Positions 41,601 to 49,029 of a stretch of 64,000 nucleotides of DNA are shown here, one piece after another. Made by a program: the position numbers and the translations under genes. Source of the DNA: Streptomyces sp. NBC_01216 (lineage in GTDB: Bacteria > Actinomycetota > Actinomycetes > Streptomycetales > Streptomycetaceae); contig NZ_CP108677.1 of the NCBI RefSeq assembly GCF_035994945.1, forward strand, positions 5,518,001 through 5,582,000. Direction: 5' to 3'. The first letter of the stretch is position 1. Every line of letters starts with the position of its first letter. Below the pieces are notes generated by a model, which had not been told where the DNA came from, did not search any database, and saw nothing but the letters and a program-made list of their open reading frames with translations.

Positions 41601-42147
41601 GTCCGACAAGACGGACGCGGCGATCTCCCAGCTCACCGGCGGCGAGCACGGCGACGGCGCGGTGGTCACCATCGGCGGCATCATCTCCGGCCTCCAGCGC
41701 AAGATGACCAAACAGGGCAACGCCTGGGCCATCGCCACCGTGGAGGACCTCGCCGGCTCCATCGAGTGCATGTTCTTCCCGGCCACCTACCAGCTGGTCT
41801 CCACCCAGCTCGTCGAGGACACGGTCGTCTTCGTGAAGGGGCGCCTCGACAAGCGGGAGGACGTGCCCCGGCTGGTCGCCATGGAGCTGATGGTCCCGGA
41901 CCTCTCCCACGCGGGCACCAACGCACCGGTGGTCCTCACCATTCCGACGGTCAAGGTCACCCCGCCGATGATCAGCCGGCTCGGCGAGATCCTCGGGCAC
42001 CACAAGGGCAACACCGAGGTGCGGATCAAGCTGCAGGGGCCCCGGAAGACCACCGTGCTCCGGCTAGACCGGCACCGGGTGCAGCCCGACCCGGCGCTCT
42101 TCGGCGACCTCAAGGTGCTGCTCGGCCCGTCCTGCCTGGCCGGATAG
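38608..42147 (+). CDS. dnaE: DNA polymerase III alpha subunit DnaE
   Basis: 1179 residues from GTG 38608, chosen for GGAGGA ten bases upstream; the frame starts at 38545. The N-terminal PHP domain begins FTHLHVHTQYSLLDGAARL. The polymerase palm carries the catalytic aspartates in PDVDIDFDERRR (Asp417, Asp419). A helix-hairpin-helix region, OB fold (GGIISGLQRKMTKQGNAWAI) and C-terminal tail follow. It is the replicative polymerase catalytic subunit of the DnaE1 type. A 20-base-pair hairpin follows the stop. Confidence 0.98.
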   Translation: MTKPPFTHLHVHTQYSLLDGAARLKDMFEACNEMGMSHIAMSDHGNLHGAYDFFHSAKKAGVTPIIGIEAYVAPESRRNKRKIQWGQPHQKRDDVSGSGGYTHKTIWAANATGLHNLFRLSSDAYAEGWLQKWPRMDKETISQWSEGLIASTGCPSGELQTRLRLGQFDEALKSASEYQDIFGKDRYFLELMDHGIEIERRVRDGLLEIGRKLGIPPLVTNDSHYTYADEATAHDALLCIQTGKNLSDPDRFRFDGTGYYLKSTDEMYAIDASDAWQEGCANTRLVAEQIDTTGMFVEKNLMPRFDIPEGYTEVSWFREETMRGMERRFPGGIPEDRLKQAEYEMDTIISMGFPGYFLVVADFIMWAKKQGIAVGPGRGSAAGSIVAYAMGITDLDPIPHGLIFERFLNPERISMPDVDIDFDERRRVEVIRYVTEKYGADKVAMIGTYGKIKAKNAIKDSARVLGYPYAMGDRLTKAMPADVLGKGIDLNGITDPSHPRYSEAGEIRAMYENEPDVKKVIDTARGVEGLVRQMGVHAAGVIMSSEPIVDHAPIWVRHTDGVTITQWDYPQCESLGLLKMDFLGLRNLTIMDDAVKMVKANKGVDLDLLALPLDDPKTFELLQRGDTLGVFQFDGGPMRSLLRLMKPDNFEDISAVSALYRPGPMGMNSHTNYALRKNKQQEITPIHPELEKPLEEVLAVTYGLIVYQEQVQKAAQIIAGYSLGEADILRRVMGKKKPEELAKNFTIFQAGARKNGYSDEAIQALWDVLVPFAGYAFNKAHSAAYGLVSYWTAYLKANHPAEYMAGLLTSVKDDKDKSAVYLNECRRMGIKVLPPNVNESESNFAAQGDDVILFGLSAVRNVGTNVVESIIRSRKAKGKYSTFPDFLDKVEAVVCNKRTVESLIKAGAFDEMGHTRKGLVAHHEPMIDNVVAVKRKEAEGQFDLFGGMGDEASDEPGFGLDVEFSDVEWEKSYLLAQEREMLGLYVSDHPLFGIEHVLSDKTDAAISQLTGGEHGDGAVVTIGGIISGLQRKMTKQGNAWAIATVEDLAGSIECMFFPATYQLVSTQLVEDTVVFVKGRLDKREDVPRLVAMELMVPDLSHAGTNAPVVLTIPTVKVTPPMISRLGEILGHHKGNTEVRIKLQGPRKTTVLRLDRHRVQPDPALFGDLKVLLGPSCLAG

Positions 42148-42201
42148 CGACGCCGTCGGCCGGCGGCCCGCTGCGGCGCCGGGCACCGTCCCGCAGGCGG
42201 A

Positions 42202-42247
42202 CACCGGAAGGGGCGCGCCCGTCGTCACGGGCGCGCCCCTTCCGGTG
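42202..42247. terminator. 20-base-pair bidirectional terminator after dnaE
   Basis: Perfect 20-base arms (42202-42221 and 42228-42247) enclose a six-base loop. It lies 54 bases after the dnaE stop and 11 bases beyond the stop of the convergent small gene at 42259, so it can serve both. Confidence 0.9.
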
Positions 42248-42258
42248 CCTGCGGTTGG

Positions 42259-42432
42259 TCAGTTGTGACCGAAGCGCTTCTGCCGGCCCTTGCGGGCCAT
42301 GTCGCCAGGAGTCACCTGCGCGGAACGCTGCTCCGCCTGCGACTCCATCGAGGACTGCTGCGCCTGCTGGGCGCCGCGCTCGGCCGGCGACTGCGTCTGC
42401 TGACTGCGGTTCTGCTTTCGATTCTTGGCCAT
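42259..42432 (-). CDS. 57-residue Gln-rich small protein
   Basis: ATG 42432 is preceded by AGGAGG with seven bases between, an excellent ribosome site. The 57 residues (start MAKNRKQNRSQQTQSPAERG, end ARKGRQKRFGHN) include about 14 Gln, basic ends and no hydrophobic segment. The wobble positions are mostly G or C, as in genuine genes here. Its stop lies 11 bases from a 20-base-pair terminator. No family is recognised; it may be disordered or bind nucleic acid. It lies convergent to dnaE. Confidence 0.75.
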   Translation of the reverse strand: MAKNRKQNRSQQTQSPAERGAQQAQQSSMESQAEQRSAQVTPGDMARKGRQKRFGHN

Positions 42433-42667
42433 GGTGATGCCTCCTCAAGGGGAACTCGGGGCCAGGGCCGCTGTCAGCCTCACATAGGGCCCAAAACGCC
42501 GCATTTTGGATCATCACCGACAGTGAGGGCGTCGCTCGCCCGCGCTGCCGCGTGACATTCGCCACGCCGATGATCGAGTTCCGGCCGCCTCCTTCCGCGC
42601 GGTCGGGCAGACTCGGAACACTCCGAAGCACTTCCGATCCCGAGGTTCCCGAAAGAAGGTGGAACAC

Positions 42668-43939
42668 GTGGACCGCTGCGTCGTTCTGGTGGACGCCGGC
42701 TATCTGCTGGGCGCCGCCGCGAGCCTCCTCGCCGGGGAACCGGCCCGCTCCCGGATCACCGTCGACCACGCCGCCCTCATCCGGGGGCTGCGTGACCGGG
42801 CCGAGGCGGACACCGAGCAGCCCCTGCTGCGCATCTACTGGTTCGACGGCGCCCCCGACCGGGTCCCCCAGCCGGAACACCGCCGGCTGCGCGTGATGCC
42901 CCGGGTCACCGTCCGGCTCGGCGCCCTCACCCGCAGCGACGGCCGCTGGGCCCAGAAGGGCGTCGACGCCGCCATGCACGCGGAGCTGACCGAGCTCGCC
43001 CGCAACCGCGCCTGTTCGGACGTGGTCCTGGTGACCGGAGACGGCGACCTGCTGCCCGGACTGATGTCCGCCAAGGAGCACGGCGTCGCCGTGCACCTCT
43101 GGGCCGTCCAGGCCGCCGACGGCGACTACAACCAGTCCGAGGACCTGGTCGCCGAGGCCGACGAACGACGCGTCCTCGACCGGGCCTGGATCACCCGGGC
43201 CGTCCGCGCCAAGGACCTCACCGGTCTGTGCACCCCGCCGCCGGTGCCCCGCCCCGAGATCGCCGCGATCCTCTCCGCTCCGCTGCCCGAGTCGGCGCTC
43301 GCCGCCTCCGCCGAACGGGCCGCCGAGGCGGCAGCCGCCGCCACCGCACACGCGAACGCCTCCGCCGCGCCCCCGCCCACGGCGAACGGCGCGACTCGCG
43401 GAGTGCCCGGCCCGTCCGCCGGCCGGGGGGTGCCCACCCCCAAGGACCTCGCCGGACTGCGCGGTCCCGCCGGACCGGCCGCCGTCCCCCCGGCCGGCGC
43501 CACCCTGCGCTGGTCCTCCGACAAGGGCTGGGCCGACCGCCCCGGTACCTCTCTCGGAGAGCCCGCCGAGACCGCTTCCCTGCCCACCCTCGCCCAGCTC
43601 ACCAGCGCGGAGCAGCGCTGGGCCGACCGCGAGGAGGACATCACGACCGTCGGTGGCGACCCGTTCGAGGTCGGACAGGTGTTCGCCCGTCGCTGGATGG
43701 AGCGACTCCCCGAACAGAGCCATGTCCAGAAGCTCGCCACCATGTACCCCCGGGTCCCGCACCGCATCGACGGCGAACTGCTGCGGTACGCGGCCAGGTT
43801 CGGTCTGCTGGCCCACAAGGACGACCAGATCGACGAGCACGACCGGTACGCGATCCGGGCGGGATTCTGGCGTGAGATCGATGTGCGGGCCGCCGCCGAG
43901 CACGCCCCCGCGGCGGATGAGAGGCCGAAGACCCCGTAG
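42668..43939 (+). CDS. NYN-domain (PIN-like) protein, putative RNase
   Basis: 423 residues from GTG 42668, seven bases after GAAGGTGG; GTG 42659 is also in frame. The NYN/LabA domain (about residues 1-175) has the acidic residues expected for a PIN-like nuclease: VVLVDAGYL, KGVDAAMHAEL and VVLVTGDGDLLPG. An Ala/Pro-rich linker (about 190-290) leads to a C-terminal domain of about 130 residues (EDITTVGGDPFEVGQVFARRW onward), perhaps a winged helix. The target is unknown. It precedes an ABC transporter gene by 11 bases. Confidence 0.88.
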   Translation: MDRCVVLVDAGYLLGAAASLLAGEPARSRITVDHAALIRGLRDRAEADTEQPLLRIYWFDGAPDRVPQPEHRRLRVMPRVTVRLGALTRSDGRWAQKGVDAAMHAELTELARNRACSDVVLVTGDGDLLPGLMSAKEHGVAVHLWAVQAADGDYNQSEDLVAEADERRVLDRAWITRAVRAKDLTGLCTPPPVPRPEIAAILSAPLPESALAASAERAAEAAAAATAHANASAAPPPTANGATRGVPGPSAGRGVPTPKDLAGLRGPAGPAAVPPAGATLRWSSDKGWADRPGTSLGEPAETASLPTLAQLTSAEQRWADREEDITTVGGDPFEVGQVFARRWMERLPEQSHVQKLATMYPRVPHRIDGELLRYAARFGLLAHKDDQIDEHDRYAIRAGFWREIDVRAAAEHAPAADERPKTP

Positions 43940-43950
43940 GCTCATCCCTC

Positions 43951-44931
43951 GTGAGTACGGTGTGTGTGGTGCGGGATCTGGTCAAGACGTACCCCGCCAC
44001 GCGCGGCAGGCGCGGGGCGCCCGGGACCCCCGAGGTCCGCGCCACGGACGGGATCAGCCTGGACGTCCGGGGCGGCGAGATCTTCGGCCTGCTCGGCCCC
44101 AACGGCGCCGGCAAGTCCACCCTGGTCCGTCAGCTCACCGGCCTGATGCGCCCCGACTCCGGCACGGTCGAGCTGCTCGGCCACGACCTCGTACGGCACC
44201 CGGAGCGCGCGGCGCGGCTCCTGGCCTACCTCGGCCAGGAGTCCACCGCGCTCGACGAGCTGACCGTGGCGCTCGCCGCCGAGACCACCGGGCGGCTGCG
44301 CGGACTCTCCGTCGCGGACGCGCGGGCCGAGCGGGACGCCGTGCTGGCGGAGCTCGGCCTCACCGGCCTCGCCGGGCGCCCCCTCAAGAAGCTCTCCGGC
44401 GGGCAGCGGCGGCTCGCCTGCGTCGCCGCCGCCCTGGTCGGCGCGCGGCCGGTGCTGGTCCTCGACGAGCCCACCACGGGCATGGACCCGGTCGCCCGGC
44501 GTGCCGTCTGGTCCGCGGTCGACCGGCGGCGCGCCGAGCACGGCACCACCGTGCTGCTGGTCACCCACAACGTCATCGAGGCCGAGACCGTACTGGACCG
44601 GGTCGCCGTCCTCGAACGCGGCCGGGTCATCGCCTGCGACACGCCGGCCGGTCTCAAGGAGCGCGTCGCCGGCGAGGTCCGGGTGGACCTGGTCTGGCGC
44701 GAGCGCGCCCCGCTGGAGGTGCCCGAGGTCGCCGCGCTGCGTCCCTCCGCGCAGGAGTCCGGCCGGCGCTGGACCCTGCGACTCGCCCCGGACGAGGCAC
44801 GGGCCGCCGTCGCCGCGGTCACCGGAGGGGCGGCCTTCGCCGCGCTCGACGACTTCACGCTGGCGACGCCGAGTCTGGAGGACGTCTACCTGGCGCTCGG
44901 CGGCGAGGCCGAGGGACTGGTGAAGGCGTGA
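43951..44931 (+). CDS. ABC transporter ATP-binding protein
   Basis: 326 residues from GTG 43951. Walker A is GPNGAGKSTLV (near residue 52), the signature is KKLSGGQRR and Walker B is PVLVLDEPTTGMDP. The C-terminal extension of about 90 residues is typical of drug or antibiotic exporter ATPases of the DrrA/CcmA type. TAGGCT eight bases before the start suggests a leaderless promoter inside the end of the NYN gene. It pairs with the ABC-2 permease downstream; the substrate is unknown. Confidence 0.93.
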   Translation: MSTVCVVRDLVKTYPATRGRRGAPGTPEVRATDGISLDVRGGEIFGLLGPNGAGKSTLVRQLTGLMRPDSGTVELLGHDLVRHPERAARLLAYLGQESTALDELTVALAAETTGRLRGLSVADARAERDAVLAELGLTGLAGRPLKKLSGGQRRLACVAAALVGARPVLVLDEPTTGMDPVARRAVWSAVDRRRAEHGTTVLLVTHNVIEAETVLDRVAVLERGRVIACDTPAGLKERVAGEVRVDLVWRERAPLEVPEVAALRPSAQESGRRWTLRLAPDEARAAVAAVTGGAAFAALDDFTLATPSLEDVYLALGGEAEGLVKA

Positions 44932-44962
44932 AGCGCCCCGTGAGTGTCAGGAGCTGGACACA

Positions 44963-45796
44963 GTGAGCACCGTGCCCGCCGAGGCCGCGCCGACCGGCAC
45001 CCTTCCCGCCCGGGCCGCGGGCACCGGCGAGCGGGACGCCGCCGCCCCCCTCGCCCCGCGCGCCCGGCTGCTGCCGTCGCTCGCCGCGGTGTACCGCGCG
45101 CAGTTGTCGCGTGCCCGGGTCTCCCGCATCCCCCTGCTCTTCGTGGCGACCTTCCAGTCCGTCGGCATCATGGTCCTGATGCGCGGCGTCGTCGACGGCG
45201 GCACCGAGGCACGGGCGGTCGTGGCCGGCTCGTCCGTCCTCGTCGTCGCCTTCGTCGCGCTGAACCTGCTCGCCCAGTACTTCGGACAGCTCCGGGCGAC
45301 CGGCGGCCTCGACCACTACGCCACGCTGCCGGTACCGCCGGCCGCGGTGGTGCTCGGCGCCGCCGGCGCGTACGCCTCCTTCACCGTGCCCGGAACGCTC
45401 GTGACCGCGGTCGTCGGCTCGATCCTCTTCGGGCTTCCGCTGGGCCATCTGTGGATCCTCGCGGCCGTCGTGCCGCTCGCCGGGGCCGCCCTCGCCGGAC
45501 TCGGCGCCGCGCTCGGTCTGCTCGCGCCACGGCAGGAACTGGCCACGCTGCTGGGACAGCTCGGCATGTCGGCGGCCCTGCTGCTCGGCGTCCTGCCGGC
45601 GGACCGGCTGCCCGCGGTGGTCGGGTACGCGCGGGACCTGCTGCCGTCGACCTACGGGGTGGAGGCGCTGGCCCGTGCCTTCGACCCGCACCCCGACTGG
45701 GCGGCGGTCGGCCTGGATCTCGCCGTGTGCGGCGCGGTCGGCGTCGTCTCCCTCGCGGTGGCCACCCGGGCCTACCGGCGGGCGGCGGTCCGCTGA
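44963..45796 (+). CDS. ABC-2 type transporter permease
   Basis: 277 residues from GTG 44963, 31 bases after the ATPase stop. A polar N-terminus of 45 residues is followed by six hydrophobic segments, the layout of ABC-2 permeases. YFGQLRATGGLDHYATLPVP is the conserved cytosolic segment between helices. It forms an exporter with the preceding ATPase. Substrate unknown. Confidence 0.9.
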   Translation: MSTVPAEAAPTGTLPARAAGTGERDAAAPLAPRARLLPSLAAVYRAQLSRARVSRIPLLFVATFQSVGIMVLMRGVVDGGTEARAVVAGSSVLVVAFVALNLLAQYFGQLRATGGLDHYATLPVPPAAVVLGAAGAYASFTVPGTLVTAVVGSILFGLPLGHLWILAAVVPLAGAALAGLGAALGLLAPRQELATLLGQLGMSAALLLGVLPADRLPAVVGYARDLLPSTYGVEALARAFDPHPDWAAVGLDLAVCGAVGVVSLAVATRAYRRAAVR

Positions 45797-45830
45797 GGCG
45801 GCCCACGGGGGTACCTGGCACGATGGCGGG

Positions 45831-46469
45831 GTGACCGCACCTCTGACTCCGCCCCACCAGCCGCCTTCGAACGGCTCCGACGCGCCCCGGCCCGCGCCGT
45901 TCCCTCCGCTGCCAGGGGAGGAAGGCCCTCCGAGCACGGCGACGGAAATCCGCCAGGCCGTCGTCGTGACGGCGCTCTCCACGGTCGCGGGCGTGGCACT
46001 GGGGCTGCTCTGGCTGTGGCTGGCGCCCCGGGTGCCGCTGATCTCGGACGGCAAGGCGGTCTTCCTGCGGCACAGCGAGGGCGAGTCGGCGATCGGAACG
46101 GACGGCACGTTCGTCCTGCTCGCGCTGGCCTTCGGCGCGGTCGCCGCGGGCCTGGTCTTCTCCTTCCACCGCCTCGGCGGCGTGGCCCTCGTGCTCGGCC
46201 TGGCGGTGGGCGGGGTGCTCGGCTCGCTGCTCGGCTGGGGTGTGGGGACCTTCCTCGGGCCGACGCACGACGTGGTCGCCCACGCGAAGGCGGTGGGACC
46301 GAACGTCGTGTTCGACGCGCCGCTGAAGCTGAAGATGTGGGGAGCGGCGATGCTGGCCTGGCCGCTCGCGGCGATGATCGTGCACCTGGCCCTGACGGCG
46401 GTGCTCGGCCCGCGCGACCCGGAGCCGGTGTGGCCCGAGAGCCCCGCGCCCCCGCAGGACCGGCACTGA
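45831..46469 (+). CDS. DUF2567 membrane protein
   Basis: 212 residues from GTG 45831. A Pro-rich N-terminus of about 40 residues leads to four hydrophobic segments (about 45-65, 95-115, 120-145 and 175-198). The pattern and length fit the actinobacterial DUF2567 group, whose function is unknown. It lies 34 bases after the permease and may be cotranscribed. A 9-base-pair hairpin follows. Confidence 0.75.
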   Translation: MTAPLTPPHQPPSNGSDAPRPAPFPPLPGEEGPPSTATEIRQAVVVTALSTVAGVALGLLWLWLAPRVPLISDGKAVFLRHSEGESAIGTDGTFVLLALAFGAVAAGLVFSFHRLGGVALVLGLAVGGVLGSLLGWGVGTFLGPTHDVVAHAKAVGPNVVFDAPLKLKMWGAAMLAWPLAAMIVHLALTAVLGPRDPEPVWPESPAPPQDRH

Positions 46470-46494
46470 TCCGTCACCGGGGCCCTGTGCGAGC

Positions 46495-46532
46495 GGGGAC
46501 CGGCACCCGCCGTCGAAGGGGCTCCGGTCCCC
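46495..46532. terminator. hairpin between convergent genes
   Basis: Arms GGGGACCGG (46495-46503) and CCGGTCCCC (46524-46532) with a 20-base loop lie between the DUF2567 gene and the convergent ybaK gene. It is a plausible shared terminator without a T-run. Confidence 0.5.
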
Positions 46533-46589
46533 CGCACCGCGCGGACCGGTGGGCCGGTGCGGCCGAGCGGTGCGGTGCGGCCCCGGCCG

Positions 46590-47099
46590 TCAGGAGCGGC
46601 CGATCGGCGCCGTCACCGCCGCCGTCAACGTAGCCAGCGCCGCCGGTGCGAGTTCCACCTCGAGGCCGCGGCGGCCGGCCGAGACGCAGATCGTCCGGTG
46701 TGCGGCGGCGGAGGCGTCCAGCACCGTCCGCAGGCGCTTGCGCTGTCCCAGCGGGGAGATGCCGCCCCGGACGTAACCCGTGGTGCGCTCGGCCGCCGCC
46801 GGGTCCGCCATCACCGCGCGCTTGCCGCCGACGGCCGAGGCCAACGCCTTCAGGTCCAGCTGGCCGGCCACCGGCACCACGGCCACCGTCAGCTCACCGT
46901 CCACGTCCGCGACCAGGGTCTTGAAGACCCGGTCGGCGGAGACGCCGAGGGCCTCGGCCGCCTCCTCGCCGTAGGACGGGGAGGCCGGATCGTGGTCGTA
47001 CGCGTGCAGCGTGAACGGGGTCCCCGACGCCGTCAGGGCCACCGTCGCGGGGGTACCGCCCCCGCCCTGGCCCGCCTGCTTCCGCTGCTTCTTCGCCAT
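46590..47099 (-). CDS. ybaK: YbaK-family Cys-tRNA(Pro) deacylase
   Basis: 169 residues from ATG 47099. The YbaK/EbsC fold is shown by ALGVSADRVFKTLVADVDGEL, with the catalytic Lys in RVFKTL, and YVRGGISPLGQRKRLRTVLD. These enzymes hydrolyse Cys-tRNA(Pro) made in error by ProRS. It follows the LON-domain gene by 12 bases on the same strand, so the two are probably cotranscribed. Confidence 0.92.
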   Translation of the reverse strand: MAKKQRKQAGQGGGGTPATVALTASGTPFTLHAYDHDPASPSYGEEAAEALGVSADRVFKTLVADVDGELTVAVVPVAGQLDLKALASAVGGKRAVMADPAAAERTTGYVRGGISPLGQRKRLRTVLDASAAAHRTICVSAGRRGLEVELAPAALATLTAAVTAPIGRS

Positions 47100-47111
47100 T
47101 GGACTCCTCGG

Positions 47112-47849
47112 TCAGTTCGGGCTCGTGGGCCCCGTCGTCAGGTCCACCGCCGGCAGCGACGGCAGGTGCCGCAGCACCGCGGTCTCCGAACGCAGCAGGG
47201 TCAGCTCCTCGCGCAACCGGGTCGCCGTGTCCGGCGCCTGGAGCAGCCGCTGCTTCGCCGGGGTGTCCAGTACCGCGGCCGCAGCGACCAGGTACGACAC
47301 CACCGAGGGCTCGTCCGGCAGGTCGCTCGTCGTCAGCGACCTCTCCCGCGCTCCCGCCAGCCGCTTCTGGTAGGTCCGGAACGCCCGCAGCACGCCCTCG
47401 GCGAGGGTGCCCGCCTCGTCGCCCTGCTCCTCCGGGATCTCCTCGACCTCGGCCACCAGGAAGGGCCCGCTCGCGTCCACGGACAGCAGCCTCACCCGGG
47501 TCGTGCCCGTCACCATCGCCTCGAAGCTGCCGTCCGCGCGCTCCCGGACGGAGGCCGCGTCGGCGACGCAGCCGACCCGGTGGAACGCCTGGATCGGGTC
47601 GGAGCCGAAGCCCGCCGCGGGCCCCTTCTCCGGCAGTGAGGTCGGGTCCGGCAGACCCGGCAGGCTCGGTGCGACCTCACGGCCGTCGCGGATCGCCACG
47701 ACCGCGAAGCGGCGCGGCTCCGTCTCGTCGGCCTTGAGCAGTTCGCGCATCATGGCGCGATAACGCTCCTCGAAGACGTTCAGGGGCAGCACGAGGCCCG
47801 GGAACAGCACCGTGTTGAGCGGGAAGAGGGGCAGACGAGCGGTGGTCAC
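47112..47849 (-). CDS. LON substrate-binding domain protein
   Basis: 245 residues from GTG 47849; the frame extends far upstream only as shadow. It begins LPLFPLNTVLFPGLVLPLNVFEERYRAM, the start of the Lon N-terminal (LON_substr_bdg) domain, and stops without any AAA+ or protease domain. Stand-alone LON-domain proteins are common in actinobacteria and may bind or recruit substrates; function unknown. TTACGCT eleven bases before the start may be a -10, giving an almost leaderless message. Confidence 0.88.
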   Translation of the reverse strand: MTTARLPLFPLNTVLFPGLVLPLNVFEERYRAMMRELLKADETEPRRFAVVAIRDGREVAPSLPGLPDPTSLPEKGPAAGFGSDPIQAFHRVGCVADAASVRERADGSFEAMVTGTTRVRLLSVDASGPFLVAEVEEIPEEQGDEAGTLAEGVLRAFRTYQKRLAGARERSLTTSDLPDEPSVVSYLVAAAAVLDTPAKQRLLQAPDTATRLREELTLLRSETAVLRHLPSLPAVDLTTGPTSPN

Positions 47850-47854
47850 AGCGG

Positions 47855-48880
47855 TCAAGCGTAATGGTCGCGGGCCCCGCCTCGTCCGGGCCGTCCACGA
47901 CGGCCCGCGCCGAGCGGGATCGTCCGGGCCACATCCCGCCGTGCCCGGTCCCTCGCCTCGAGGAACCGGTCGAGCGGATCCTCGCTCACCAGCGTCCAGG
48001 GGAAGGAGGTGGCGTACGGCCCGATCCGCCTGAACTGTTCCAGCGCCTCGCCCGTCCGACGGCGCCTGAGCAGGAGGTACACGAGCAGATTGCGGACGTC
48101 CGCGGGCCACGGGACGGCCGCCGGGTACACGGCGGACAGCGCGATGGCGCGGTCCGCCGCCGTGTCGATCCGGTCCCCCCGGGCCGGTCCGGGGCCGGAG
48201 AGGAGCTCGGTGAGCGCCGCACGGGCCGGCAGGGCCTGGATGAGGGAGTCCGGCAGTACGTCCTCGGCCGCCCGCTCGGCGAACTCGAAGCACACGCGGT
48301 GCGAGCCGCACCACCGGGCCGAGAGGTACTTGAGCGCGGCGAGGTGACAGCCGAAGTGGTGCGGGGAACGGCGCACCGCCTGCTCCCACAGCAGCTCGAA
48401 CTCCGTGTGGCCGGTGCGCGTGCCGCGGGCGTGATCGAGGGCGATGCGCCAGGGCACGGGGTCCCGGGGCGCGGCCCGCGCGGCGGCCTCGATCAGCGGG
48501 TCGAGCGCGCGCAGCCGCTCCGCCCGGACCGGCGACTCCCAGGCCCTGCGTACCTCCACCTGTGTCTTCACGAGGAGCGCGTCCGGGTCGTGCGGTGTGC
48601 CGGCCAGCCACCGGGTCAGCCAGTCGGCGCGGCTGCACGCGAAGGTGGCCAGCCGGGTCACATAGCGGTCCCTGCTCTCCCATTCGGCGGCCTCCCGGGT
48701 GGTGGCCAGCAGCTTCGCCGCCGGTTCCGGGTCCGCCAGGGCAGCGGCGACCAGGGCGGGCGCGAGCCGTTCGTCCGGCGCGTCGAGCAGCACGTCGTCG
48801 TCCGGCGGCATGGCGGCGCTGAGCCGCGGCGCGTGCCGGACCATGCGGGCGGTGCCGAGCAGGCCACGGAGCGTTGACAT
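47855..48880 (-). CDS. uncharacterised helical protein
   Basis: About 341 residues from ATG 48880 (or 345 from ATG 48892); the larger frame to 50518 is antisense to real sequence and rejected. It is Ala/Leu/Arg-rich and predicted mostly helical, with a repeated layout reminiscent of TPR-like solenoids. Conserved-looking stretches are LVKTQVEVRRAWESPVRAERL and FELLWEQAVRRSPHHFGCHLAALKYLS. It may belong to the DUF4034-type group of actinobacteria, but this is uncertain. No catalytic motif is seen. Its stop is five bases before the LON gene start. Confidence 0.7.
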   Translation of the reverse strand: MSTLRGLLGTARMVRHAPRLSAAMPPDDDVLLDAPDERLAPALVAAALADPEPAAKLLATTREAAEWESRDRYVTRLATFACSRADWLTRWLAGTPHDPDALLVKTQVEVRRAWESPVRAERLRALDPLIEAAARAAPRDPVPWRIALDHARGTRTGHTEFELLWEQAVRRSPHHFGCHLAALKYLSARWCGSHRVCFEFAERAAEDVLPDSLIQALPARAALTELLSGPGPARGDRIDTAADRAIALSAVYPAAVPWPADVRNLLVYLLLRRRRTGEALEQFRRIGPYATSFPWTLVSEDPLDRFLEARDRARRDVARTIPLGAGRRGRPGRGGARDHYA

Positions 48881-49029
48881 GGTGCCGACCATTGAAAACC
48901 GCAGGTGAGGACGGCGCCAGTCGGGGACTGTGAAGCTTTGGTGGCGGCGGGGAAAGTTGTCCCGCCAGAGGTCAAGACCGCGTAAAGAAAGAGCGGGGTT
49001 CGTCGGGACCCGCCCCGCCCCGCCCCGCG

